The notes under the pieces are model-generated. The model searched no databases. It was given only the letters and a program-made list of their open reading frames with translations, and was not told the DNA's origin. Below, in pieces: positions 7,518 to 15,588 of a stretch of DNA of 64,000 nt (position 1 is its first letter; every line of letters begins with the position of its first letter). Both the position numbers and the translations under genes were made by a program. The DNA lies in the NCBI RefSeq assembly GCF_001514195.1, contig NZ_KQ948738.1, positions 397,207 to 461,206 of the forward strand, in the 5' to 3' direction. The DNA is from Streptomyces griseorubiginosus (lineage in GTDB: Bacteria; Actinomycetota; Actinomycetes; Streptomycetales; Streptomycetaceae).

Positions 7518-8981
7518 ATGTCCACTACCGAAACGCCGCAGTCCGTGGCCTTGCCCGAGAGCCCCGGGGTCTCTGCCAGGCGGGCATGGGCGGCCGTCGG
7601 CGTCATTCTCATCGGCGAGATCATGGATCTGCTCGATTCGCTGGTCACCACGATCGCCGGACCGACGATCACGCGCGACATGGGCGGCTCGCAGGAGTTC
7701 ATCCAATGGCTCGCGGCCGGATACACCATCGCCATGGCTGCCGGACTGCTCATCGGCGGGCGGCTCGGCGACAAGTACGGCCGCAAGAACCTCTTCCTGG
7801 TCGGCCTGGCCGGATTCACCGCGACCTCGCTGGTCTCGGCGCTGGCGACCAACCCGGAGACCCTGATCACCGCCCGGATCCTGCAGGGTCTGCTCGGTGC
7901 GCTGATGGTTCCGCAGGCGCTCGGCATCATCCGGAGCGTGTTCCCGCCGGACAAGGTGGCCGTGGCCTTCGGTGTGACCGGGCCCGCGATGGCGCTGTCC
8001 GGCGTGGCCGGGCCGATCGTGGCGGGCTGGCTGGTCGACGCGGACTACTTCGGCTGGGGCTGGCGGATGATCTTCGCCGTCAACGTTCCCATCGGCGGCC
8101 TCGCCCTGCTGGCCGGATTCGCCGTGCTGCCCAGGTCGACACGGCAGAAGGACCTCAGGATCGACGTGGTGGGCGCCCTGATCGCCGCGGCCGGGATGGC
8201 CGCCGTGATCTTCTCGCTCGTGCAGGGCCGTGAGCTGGGCTGGCCGTGGTGGGTGTTCGTGCTGCTGGCCGCTGGCGTCGGCGCCCTCGCCGGCTTCGTC
8301 CGCTACCAGATCCAGCGGGCGGCCAAGGGCCTGTCGACACTCATCACTCCCTCGCTGTTCGGGAAGAAGGCGTTCGTCTCCGGGCTGTCCGTCGGCATCC
8401 TCTTCTTCAGCGTGATGATGGGCGGCGCGCTGCTGTTCAGCCTCTTCTTCCAGTTGGGCCTCGGCATGAGCCCGCTGAAGTCGGGACTCGCCACGATCGC
8501 GCAGGCGGCCGGCATGCTGCTCGGGTTCGGCTTCTCCCAGGCGCTCGGAATGGCGCGACGGACGATGTTCCTCGGGTTCGCCGCCGTCGCCGCCGGTCTG
8601 CTGGCCGCACTGGGCACGATCGCCGTGCAGGACGACCCGGTGAACGCCTGGTGGCTCTCCCCCGCGCTCGCGGTCGTCGGCATCGGTTCCGGGCTCGCCA
8701 TCGCGCCGTTCTTCGACATCGTGCTCTCGGGCGTCGACGAGGAGGAGACCGGCTCCGCCGCGGGCACCCTGAGCTCCGCCCAGCAGGTGGGCAACGCGCT
8801 CGGCGCCTCGGTGCTCGGCACGGTCTTCTTCTCCGTACTGGACGGAGAGCGCGGGCACGGGGCGTCGGCCTTCACGACGGCGGCCTCGACGGGTCTCCTG
8901 GTGGCGGTCGCGTTCGTCGCGGGCGCCGCACTGTGCACCTTGTGGCTGCCCGAGCGCGCTGTACGGCACGTAGAGGTGTGA
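7518..8981 (+). CDS. MFS multidrug/secondary-metabolite exporter (DHA2, 14-TM type)
   Basis: A 487-residue membrane protein of the EmrB/QacA drug:H+ antiporter group. About 14 hydrophobic helices can be traced. The loop 2-3 signature GRLGDKYGRKNLFLVG and the motif C-like region GPAMALSGVAGPIVAGWLVD are present. The ATG at 7518 follows an AGGAGG box (7508-7513). It is divergent from the TetR gene, upstream of the regulator and PKS operon, and separated from the TetR start by the five-copy operator array. It is the likely self-resistance or export pump for the polyketide. Confidence 0.92.
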   Translation: MSTTETPQSVALPESPGVSARRAWAAVGVILIGEIMDLLDSLVTTIAGPTITRDMGGSQEFIQWLAAGYTIAMAAGLLIGGRLGDKYGRKNLFLVGLAGFTATSLVSALATNPETLITARILQGLLGALMVPQALGIIRSVFPPDKVAVAFGVTGPAMALSGVAGPIVAGWLVDADYFGWGWRMIFAVNVPIGGLALLAGFAVLPRSTRQKDLRIDVVGALIAAAGMAAVIFSLVQGRELGWPWWVFVLLAAGVGALAGFVRYQIQRAAKGLSTLITPSLFGKKAFVSGLSVGILFFSVMMGGALLFSLFFQLGLGMSPLKSGLATIAQAAGMLLGFGFSQALGMARRTMFLGFAAVAAGLLAALGTIAVQDDPVNAWWLSPALAVVGIGSGLAIAPFFDIVLSGVDEEETGSAAGTLSSAQQVGNALGASVLGTVFFSVLDGERGHGASAFTTAASTGLLVAVAFVAGAALCTLWLPERAVRHVEV

Positions 8982-9139
8982 CACACCGTCCCGCGCAGGC
9001 CATACCGCACCACATCTCGCCAGGCCGAAAGAATTCAGCCACCGAGCAGAAATTTCTATGCGGCCTTGGCGTATCGCGACCTACCGTACATGCTTGATTC
9101 GCCACGGTTGCCGATGAAGTCAACGTGAGTCCCGGCCGG

Positions 9140-9195
9140 AATCTCGATCGATAGGTGAAAGGGAAACAAAGCTTTACGAAAAATTGATCGAGATT
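9140..9195. promoter_or_regulatory. Inverted repeat upstream of the atypical response regulator
   Basis: AATCTCGATCGAT (9140-9152) and ATTGATCGAGATT (9183-9195) are complementary at 12 of 13 positions across a 30-bp AT-rich spacer. The right arm ends 23 bp before the regulator's first possible ATG. The roughly 240-bp gap from 8982 is unusually AT-rich for this genome. It could be an operator for DNA looping or a 5' leader structure. Confidence 0.45.
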
Positions 9196-9218
9196 GCCGT
9201 CTGTCGCACATCCAGAAC

Positions 9219-10022
9219 ATGGGGGTATGGATGAATCAGAGTGCCGTGATATCGGAAAGTGACATACGGCCGGAGGCGGTCGGTGGGACCGATCGGCATC
9301 GGTACCGCGGGAGCGCCGCCGTGCTGCCGGCGCGGCCTCTGCCCGTGTCGTTGCCGGCGTTCGACACCTGGCAGGTGCTCCTCGTCGAGAGCGGGCACCG
9401 GCAGCGGGAGCTGCTGAGCGAGGCGCTGGGCCGGCATGTGCACCAGGTGACCTGCGTCGACACCGGCGCCAAGGCGCTCGACGTCTACGACCAGGCGGAT
9501 GTGGTGCTGCTGGGCCCGGACCTGCCCGACATCGACGGGCTGGAGGTGTGCCGGGCCATCCGGGCCACCTGTGACATCCCGATCATCGTGGTCACCGACC
9601 GCGACTCCGAGCTGGACTGCGTGCTGGCCCTCCAGGCCGGGGCCGACGACTACGTGGTCAAGCCCTACGGATTCCGGGAACTCCTGGCCCGTATGGACGC
9701 GGTGATGCGGCGCGCGACTCCGCGCCGGCAGGGTGAGCACATCATCGAGCACGGACCCCTGCGGATCGACACCCTCACCCGCGAAGTGCAGCTGCACAAC
9801 CGGATGATCCCGATGAGCCGCAAGGAATTCGACCTCCTCCGACTGCTCGCGGCCAATCCCGACAGTGTCATCTCGCGCGAGCACATCATGCGACAGGTCT
9901 GGAACGACTCCTGGTCGCGCCGCACGGTCGACACACACGTCAGCAGCATTCGCGGCAAACTCGGTGAGAAGTCCTGGATTCTCACCGTGCGGGGCGTCGG
10001 CTTCCGCATCGGGCGACCGTAG
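9219..10022 (+). CDS. Atypical OmpR-type response regulator (JadR1/LanI/LndI-like pathway activator)
   Basis: A 267-residue protein with an N-terminal extension, a receiver domain (about 52-165) and a winged-helix Trans_reg_C domain (about 175-265, ending TVDTHVSSIRGKLG...RGVGFRIG). The receiver is degenerate: the acidic pair is E57-S58, and the phospho-acceptor Asp is replaced by Gly99 in VVLLGPDLPDIDG. Thr126 and Lys148 remain. This is the pattern of phosphorylation-independent regulators such as JadR1, which activate angucycline clusters and bind pathway products. Starts at 9219 or 9231 (MNQSAV) are both possible. It lies directly before the PKS operon, whose promoter carries 11-bp phased repeats. 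No partner kinase is nearby. I saw no TTA codon in it. Confidence 0.87.
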   Translation: MGVWMNQSAVISESDIRPEAVGGTDRHRYRGSAAVLPARPLPVSLPAFDTWQVLLVESGHRQRELLSEALGRHVHQVTCVDTGAKALDVYDQADVVLLGPDLPDIDGLEVCRAIRATCDIPIIVVTDRDSELDCVLALQAGADDYVVKPYGFRELLARMDAVMRRATPRRQGEHIIEHGPLRIDTLTREVQLHNRMIPMSRKEFDLLRLLAANPDSVISREHIMRQVWNDSWSRRTVDTHVSSIRGKLGEKSWILTVRGVGFRIGRP

Positions 10023-10082
10023 CGGTGACGTCGTAACACGGACGTAGCCTCGATGTCATAACAGAAGAGAAAGCCTTTTCCG

Positions 10083-10117
10083 GCCGCCGCCGCAGCTCCT
10101 CCAGCTGCGGCGGCGGC
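10083..10117 (+). terminator. Rho-independent terminator after the regulator
   Basis: Perfect 15-bp arms 10083-10097 and 10103-10117 (GCCGCCGCCGCAGCT and its complement) enclose a CCTCC loop and are followed by TTTCT. The site sits 60 bp after the regulator's stop and separates it from the PKS operon promoter. Confidence 0.88.
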
Positions 10118-10141
10118 TTTCTCATGCCCTGAACTGCCCGT

Positions 10142-10189
10142 CTGACATTTCCCTGACCTGCCGCTGAGTTCCGCATGAGCAAACCTGAC
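10142..10189 (+). promoter_or_regulatory. 11-bp phased CTGAC direct repeats upstream of the PKS operon
   Basis: CTGAC or a close variant occurs at 10142, 10153, 10164 (CTGAG), 10175 (ATGAG) and 10185, spacings 11, 11, 11 and 10 bp, i.e. on one face of the helix. OmpR-type winged-helix regulators and SARPs bind such direct repeats. The array lies 117-164 bp upstream of the first PKS-operon ATG and just after the regulator gene, so it is the best candidate activator site in the 10023-10305 gap. Confidence 0.55.
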
Positions 10190-10305
10190 ACTTACCTTCG
10201 CGGAAATGTAGAACTTATGAAGTGGAACGTGTTGAGAGCACAACGAGCCCTGGTGAATAGTGACTGCATAATCCGATGCGTCGGAACGGAACGGGAGGGC
10301 AGGGC

Positions 10306-10977
10306 ATGTTCACTGTGGTGAGCGTGGGCAGGTTGAACGGGGAATACGGAAAGGAGATATCCGAGATCTTCGCCGAATTCGACGCGGCGACCGCGCCCGG
10401 AATACCCGGCCTGAAACGCCGGCAGCTGTACAGCTACTACGACGTGTTCGTCCACATCCAGGACTTCACCGGAGAGAACGCCGACAAGAAGGCCGAGGCA
10501 GCGGCGAAGGATTCGCGGGCGACCGAGCTCCGCGAGCGGCTGGCGCCCCTGATCACGGCATACGACCCGACCCTCGCCGACGACCGTGCCGCGACCTTCT
10601 ACCACTGGGAGGGAGACCCGCCCGTGGACAAGGAGACCGGCCTGCACAGCACGGTCATCGTGAACCGTGTCGCCGACGAGGTCGTCCCGGAGGTCGCCCG
10701 GCTCTTCGGCGAACTGGACGCCACCGACTTCCCGTACCGGATGGGCACCCGGCGCCGGCAGCTGTTCTCGTACCACGGCGTGTACTTCCACATCCAGGAC
10801 TTCCCGAGCGAGAACGGCACGGCCGTGATCGACCAGGCGTGGAAGCAGGCCGACCCGCGCTTCGTGAAGATCTGCGCCGACCTCGACCCGCTGGTCAAGA
10901 AGTACGCCCCGGAGCGCTGGCGCTCCACCGCCGACCAGATCGCCCACCGCTTCTACCTCTGGGAGGCCTCGGCATGA
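10306..10977 (+). CDS. Tandem-duplicated TcmI-type polyketide cyclase
   Basis: A 223-residue protein made of two homologous halves, each about the size of a normal TcmI/UrdF-family cyclase (~109 aa). The signature RRQLYSYYDVFVHIQDF (38-54) recurs as RRQLFSYHGVYFHIQDF (140-156), a shift of about 102 residues. A linker around YHWEGDPPVDKE joins them. The ATG at 10306 has a GGGAGGGCAGGG box. Members are ferredoxin-fold cyclases that fix later ring closures of aromatic polyketides. Its place directly before KS-alpha matches urdF/lndF in angucycline clusters, but those encode single-domain proteins. The stop overlaps the KS-alpha start as ATGA. Confidence 0.85.
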   Translation: MFTVVSVGRLNGEYGKEISEIFAEFDAATAPGIPGLKRRQLYSYYDVFVHIQDFTGENADKKAEAAAKDSRATELRERLAPLITAYDPTLADDRAATFYHWEGDPPVDKETGLHSTVIVNRVADEVVPEVARLFGELDATDFPYRMGTRRRQLFSYHGVYFHIQDFPSENGTAVIDQAWKQADPRFVKICADLDPLVKKYAPERWRSTADQIAHRFYLWEASA

Positions 10978-12245
10978 CCGCGCGACGAGTCGTCATCACC
11001 GGCGTCGAGGTCCTCGCCCCCGGCGGAGTCGGCGCCCGGAAGTTCTGGGAGTTGCTCACCGAGGGACGCACCGCGACCCGGGGCATCACCTTCTTCGACC
11101 CCAGCCCGTTCCGCTCCCGCGTGGCCGCCGAGGTCGACTTCGACCCGTACGCGCACGGCCTGACCCGGCAGGAGGTCCGGCGGATGGACCGGGCCGCCCA
11201 GTTCGCGGTGGTCGCCGCGCGCGGCGCCGTCACCGACAGCGGCCTGGCCCTCGACGCTCTCGACCCCTACCGGATCGGCGTCACCGTCGGTACCGCCGTC
11301 GGCTCCACCATGAGCCTCGACGAGGACTACCGGATGGTCAGTGACGACGGCCGCCTCGATCTGGTCGACCACACCTACGCCGACCCGTACTTCTACAACT
11401 ACTTCGTACCGAGCTCCTTCGCGGCCGAGGTCGCCCGCGCCGTCGGCGCACAGGGACCGAGCAGCGTGGTGTCGGCGGGCTGCACCTCCGGACTCGACTC
11501 CGTGGGCTACGCCGCCGAACTGATCCGGGAGGGCACGGCCGACGTCGTGGTCACCGGCGCCACCGACGCGCCGATCTCACCGATCACCCTCGCCTGCTTC
11601 GACGCGATCAAGGCGACCACACCGCGCAACGACGAACCGGAGCAGGCCTCCCGGCCCTTCGACGGCACCCGCAACGGGTTCGTGCTCGGCGAGGGCGCCG
11701 CGGCGTTCGTCCTGGAAGAACTCGAGAGCGCGCGGCGCCGGGGTGCCCGTATCTACGCGGAGATCGCGGGATACGCGACCCGGAGCAACGCGTACCACAT
11801 GACGGGCCTGCGCGCCGACGGCGCGGAGATGGCCGAGGCGATCACCGTCGCCCTCGACGAGGCCCGGATGAACCCCACGGACATCGACTACATCAACGCG
11901 CACGGCTCGGGGACCAAGCAGAACGACCGTCACGAGACCGCCGCGTTCAAGCGCAGCCTGGGCGACCACGCGTACCGCACCCCGGTGAGCTCCATCAAGT
12001 CCATGGTGGGGCACTCGCTCGGCGCGATCGGCTCCATCGAGATCGCCGCATCGATCCTCGCGATCCAGCACAACGTGGTGCCGCCCACCGCGAACCTGCA
12101 CACCCCCGACCCCGAGTGCGACCTGGACTACGTGCCGCTCACGTCCCGCGACCAGCTCGTCGACGCCGTCCTCACGGTCGGCAGCGGCTTCGGCGGGTTC
12201 CAGAGCGCGATGGTCCTGGCCCAGCCCGAAAGGAGCGCGGCATGA
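10974..12245 (+). CDS. Type II PKS ketosynthase alpha (KS-alpha)
   Basis: A 423-residue beta-ketoacyl synthase, the catalytic half of the KS/CLF heterodimer that condenses malonyl-ACP into the poly-beta-keto chain. The active-site Cys170 is in VSAGCTSGLD, and the two His motifs are INAHGSGTKQND and SIKSMVGHSLGAIG. The start (ATG 10974) overlaps the cyclase stop, and its own stop overlaps the CLF start as ATGA, so stoichiometric coupled translation is expected. Sequence and gene order fit angucycline-type KS-alpha, though pentangular or other aromatic classes cannot be excluded without a tree. Confidence 0.97.
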   Translation: MTARRVVITGVEVLAPGGVGARKFWELLTEGRTATRGITFFDPSPFRSRVAAEVDFDPYAHGLTRQEVRRMDRAAQFAVVAARGAVTDSGLALDALDPYRIGVTVGTAVGSTMSLDEDYRMVSDDGRLDLVDHTYADPYFYNYFVPSSFAAEVARAVGAQGPSSVVSAGCTSGLDSVGYAAELIREGTADVVVTGATDAPISPITLACFDAIKATTPRNDEPEQASRPFDGTRNGFVLGEGAAAFVLEELESARRRGARIYAEIAGYATRSNAYHMTGLRADGAEMAEAITVALDEARMNPTDIDYINAHGSGTKQNDRHETAAFKRSLGDHAYRTPVSSIKSMVGHSLGAIGSIEIAASILAIQHNVVPPTANLHTPDPECDLDYVPLTSRDQLVDAVLTVGSGFGGFQSAMVLAQPERSAA

Positions 12246-13435
12246 CGGCCCCAGTGGTGGTGACCGGCCTGGGCGTGGCGGCGCCCAACGGACTCGGCGG
12301 CCAGGACTTCTGGAACGCGACCCTCGCCGGCAAGAGCGGCATCGGCCCGCTCACCCACTTCGACTCCTCCCGGTACCCGGCGAAGCTCGCCGGCGAGATC
12401 AACGGCTTCACGGCCGAGGACCACCTGCCCAGCAGGCTGATGCCCCAGACCGACCGGGTCACCCGGCTCTCGCTCGTCGCAGCGGACTGGGCCCTCGCCG
12501 ACGCCGGGGTGACGCCGGCCGACCTGCCCGAGTTCAGCATGGGCGTGAGCACGGCAAGCTCGGCGGGCGGGTTCGCCTTCAGCCAGCAGGAGCTGAAGAA
12601 CCTGTGGAGCAAGGGCAGCCAGTACGTGAGCGCGTACCAGTCGTTCGCCTGGTTCTACGCGGTCAACACCGGCCAGATCTCCATCCGGCACGGGATGAAG
12701 GGCCCCAGCGGAGTGGTCGTCACGGACCAGGCCGGCGGTCTGGACGCGGTGGCCCAGGCCCGGCGCCAGATCCGCAAGGGCACCTCGCTCGTCGTCGCCG
12801 GCGCCGTGGACGCGCTGCTGTGCTCCTGGGGCTGGACAGGACTGCTCACCAGTGGCCGCCTCTGCACGGCCGCGGAGCCGACCCACGCCTACCTGCCCTT
12901 CGACGACCGGGCCGCCGGCCATGTGGCCGGTGAGGGTGGTGCCCTGCTCATCATGGAGTCGGCCGACTCCGCGAAGACCCGCGGCGCCAAGGTGTACGGG
13001 GAGATCGCCGGGTACGCCGCCACCTTCGACGGAGCCGAACCCGGGCTGCGCAGGGCCGTGGAACTCGCCCTCGCCGACGCGGGCGTGACTCCGGCCGACG
13101 TGGACGTGGTGTTCGCCGACGCGGCGGCCGAGCCGGAGCTCGACCGTGTCGAGGCAGAGGCGATCGTCGAGGTCTTCGGGCCGCACGGAGTCCCGGTCAC
13201 CGCGCCGAAGACGATGACGGGGCGGCTGTACGCCGGGGGCGCGGCACTCGACCTGGCCACGGCCTTCCTCGCCCTGGCCGAGGACACGATCCCGCCGACG
13301 GTCCACACCGAGCCGGCCGAACGGTACGGCCTCGACCTGGTCGTCTCCCAACCCCGTGCCGCCCGCCTGCGCACCGCGCTCGTCCTCGCCCGAGGTCACG
13401 GCGGCTTCAACTCGGCCATGGTCGTGCGCTCCTGA
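12242..13435 (+). CDS. Type II PKS chain-length factor (KS-beta)
   Basis: A 397-residue KS homologue in which the active-site Cys is replaced by Gln163 (VVTDQAGGLD). That is the hallmark of chain-length factors, which prime by malonyl decarboxylation and set chain length. FDDRAAGHVAGEGGALLIME and the C-terminal GHGGFNSAMVV match the family. Its start is coupled to KS-alpha by an ATGA overlap. Chain length cannot be read reliably by eye; the gating residues would need alignment with known CLFs. Confidence 0.96.
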   Translation: MTAPVVVTGLGVAAPNGLGGQDFWNATLAGKSGIGPLTHFDSSRYPAKLAGEINGFTAEDHLPSRLMPQTDRVTRLSLVAADWALADAGVTPADLPEFSMGVSTASSAGGFAFSQQELKNLWSKGSQYVSAYQSFAWFYAVNTGQISIRHGMKGPSGVVVTDQAGGLDAVAQARRQIRKGTSLVVAGAVDALLCSWGWTGLLTSGRLCTAAEPTHAYLPFDDRAAGHVAGEGGALLIMESADSAKTRGAKVYGEIAGYAATFDGAEPGLRRAVELALADAGVTPADVDVVFADAAAEPELDRVEAEAIVEVFGPHGVPVTAPKTMTGRLYAGGAALDLATAFLALAEDTIPPTVHTEPAERYGLDLVVSQPRAARLRTALVLARGHGGFNSAMVVRS

Positions 13436-13503
13436 GCGCCACCGCACCTTCTTCCACACGCTCCCACTCCCACCACAAGCAGAAGCAGACAGGAAGGCTC
13501 ACC

Positions 13504-13767
13504 ATGTCCCGCACCTTCACCCTCGACGACCTCAAGCGGATCCTCCTCGAAGGCTCCGGCGCCCCCGACGGCACCGGTCTCGACGGGGATGTCCTCGACA
13601 CCGACTTCGCGGACATCGGCTACGACTCGCTCGCCCTGCTGGAGACCGCCAGCCGCGTCGAGCGGGAGTACGGCATCGAGCTGGACGAGACCGTCGTGGG
13701 CGACGCGACCACCCCGCGCGCCCTCCTCGACGCCGTCTCCGCCCACCTGGTCGCCCAGGCCGCCTGA
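13504..13767 (+). CDS. Acyl carrier protein of the type II PKS
   Basis: An 87-residue acidic ACP. The phosphopantetheine attachment site is Ser42 in DIGYDSLALLET. A GGAAGG ribosome-binding stretch lies just upstream of the ATG, 68 bp after the CLF. The prosthetic arm could be added by the Sfp-type transferase encoded at 17245-17979 in the same operon. Size and motif are standard for the minimal PKS. Confidence 0.96.
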   Translation: MSRTFTLDDLKRILLEGSGAPDGTGLDGDVLDTDFADIGYDSLALLETASRVEREYGIELDETVVGDATTPRALLDAVSAHLVAQAA

Positions 13768-13824
13768 CCGCAACAGCCCGGCAGCGCAGGAAAACCACAG
13801 ACACACCACAGGGAAAGAGGGGAC

Positions 13825-14610
13825 ATGACAGAGCAGAAGAGCCGGGTCGTCCTGGTGACGGGTGCCACCAGCGGCATCGGCCTCGCCGTCACCCGGCTGC
13901 TGGCCGGGCAGGGGCACCGGGTGTTCATCGGCTCCCGCTCCGAGGACAAGGTCGTCGCGACCGTCAAGCACCTCCAGGAGGAGCAGCTCGACGTGGACGG
14001 CGTGGTCCTCGACGTGCGGTCCCTGGACTCGGTCCGCGGGTTCGTCCAGGCGGCCGTCGAGCGTTTCGGCACCGTCGACGTGCTCGTCAACAACGCGGGG
14101 ATCCCCGGCGGTGGCGTCACCGCCGACATCCCGAACGAGCTGTGGGACGACATCATCGAGACCAACCTCAACAGCGTGTTCCGCCTGACCCGCGAGGTGC
14201 TGACCGCGGGCGGAATGCGGCACAAGGACTGGGGGCGCATCGTCAACATCGCCTCCACCGCCGGCAAGCAGGGCGTCGTCCTCGGCGCGCCGTACTCCGC
14301 CTCCAAGCACGGCGTCGTCGGCTTCACCAAGGCGCTGGGCAACGAACTGGCCCCCACCGGCATCACGGTCAACGCGGTCTGCCCGGGCTATGTCGAGACC
14401 CCGATGGCGGAGCGGGTACGGCAGAACTACTCCCGCCTGTCCGGTTCCCCGGAGTCGGCGATCCTGGAGAAGTTCCAGGCCAAGATCCCGCTGGGCCGCT
14501 ACTCCACCCCCGAGGAAGTGGCGGGCCTGGTCGGTTACCTGGTGACCGACACGGCGGCGTCCATCACCGCGCAGGCCCTGAACGTCTGCGGCGGCCTCGG
14601 CAACTTCTGA
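13825..14610 (+). CDS. Polyketide C9-type ketoreductase (ActIII-like SDR)
   Basis: A 261-residue classical SDR with TGATSGIG (12-19), NNAG (89-92) and a Ser144/Tyr157/Lys161 catalytic set (NIAS...PYSASK). The PGGG stretch at 94-97 matches the 'PGG' motif of ActIII-type type II ketoreductases linked to C9 reduction. A GAAAGAGGGG ribosome site precedes the ATG. The position after the ACP matches the D gene of angucycline clusters. It uses NADPH to reduce one carbonyl of the nascent chain before or during first ring closure. Confidence 0.94.
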   Translation: MTEQKSRVVLVTGATSGIGLAVTRLLAGQGHRVFIGSRSEDKVVATVKHLQEEQLDVDGVVLDVRSLDSVRGFVQAAVERFGTVDVLVNNAGIPGGGVTADIPNELWDDIIETNLNSVFRLTREVLTAGGMRHKDWGRIVNIASTAGKQGVVLGAPYSASKHGVVGFTKALGNELAPTGITVNAVCPGYVETPMAERVRQNYSRLSGSPESAILEKFQAKIPLGRYSTPEEVAGLVGYLVTDTAASITAQALNVCGGLGNF

Positions 14611-14637
14611 CCATCCCCGAGCGCGAAGGAGTTCCCC

Positions 14638-15588
14638 ATGCCGTCGGAGCTGCACGAGTCCCGTCACGAGATCAAGATCTCGGCCCCCGCCGAAACCGTC
14701 TACCGCATGCTCGCGCATGCCGAGGACTGGCCCCGGCTGTTTCCCCCGAACATCTACGTCGACCAAGTGGAGCGCGGCGAACGCGAGGAGCGCATCCGTA
14801 TCTGGGCGACGGCCGGTGACACCGTCAAGAACTGGACCTCGCGCCGGATCCTCGACCCGGAGAACCTCCGCATCCGGTTCCGGCAGGAGGTCAGCACACC
14901 TCCCGTGGCCGCGATGGGCGGCACCTGGCACATAGAAGCGCTGCCCTCCGGAGACGCGCTGGTGCGCCTCGACCACGACTACCAGGCGGTCGACACCGAG
15001 AGCCTGGCCTGGCTCGACGAGGTGGTGGACGGCAACTCCCGCTCGGAACTGGAGAACCTGCGGGCGATCGCCGAGTCCGAGGGCGCCACCGACGAAAGGA
15101 CCTGCTCCTTCGAGGACACGATCGCGATCAGCGGGTCCGCCGCTGACGTGTACGAGTTCATCGACCGGGCGGATTTGTGGACGGACCGCCTGCCGCACGT
15201 CCTCGCGGTACGGCTCGAGGAGCCGGCACCCGGCGTGCAGACGCTGGAGATGGACACCCTGTCCAAGGACGGCAGCTCGCACACCACGAAGTCGTACCGC
15301 GTGTGCCTGCCGCACCACCGGATCGCCTACAAGCAGGTCACCCTGCCCGCCCTGATCACGCTGCACACCGGCCGCTGGACCATCACGCCGACCGAGGACG
15401 GCGTCACGGCCTCCTCGCAGCACACGTTCACGGTCAACACCGAGAACATCGCGAAGATCCTGGGCGCGGACGCGACCCTGCAGGACGCGATCGGCTACGT
15501 CCGTACGGCGCTGAGCACCAACAGCATGGCGACCCTCGGTCTGGCGAAGTCGTTCGCCGAGGGGCGCGCCGGGGGCGACCGTCCGTGA
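14638..15588 (+). CDS. Didomain aromatase/cyclase (ActVII/LndL-type)
   Basis: A 316-residue protein with two START/Bet v1-like polyketide cyclase domains. The first runs from HEIKISAPAETVYRMLAHAEDWPRLFPPNIYVD, the second from FEDTIAISGSAADVYEFIDRADLWTDRLPH (about 157 on). Didomain ARO/CYCs aromatise the first ring of reduced polyketides, which agrees with the ketoreductase next door. A GAAGGAG box precedes the ATG. The stop overlaps the GTG start of the hydrolase by GTGA. It corresponds to the L gene of the angucycline order F-A-B-C-D-L. Confidence 0.93.
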   Translation: MPSELHESRHEIKISAPAETVYRMLAHAEDWPRLFPPNIYVDQVERGEREERIRIWATAGDTVKNWTSRRILDPENLRIRFRQEVSTPPVAAMGGTWHIEALPSGDALVRLDHDYQAVDTESLAWLDEVVDGNSRSELENLRAIAESEGATDERTCSFEDTIAISGSAADVYEFIDRADLWTDRLPHVLAVRLEEPAPGVQTLEMDTLSKDGSSHTTKSYRVCLPHHRIAYKQVTLPALITLHTGRWTITPTEDGVTASSQHTFTVNTENIAKILGADATLQDAIGYVRTALSTNSMATLGLAKSFAEGRAGGDRP

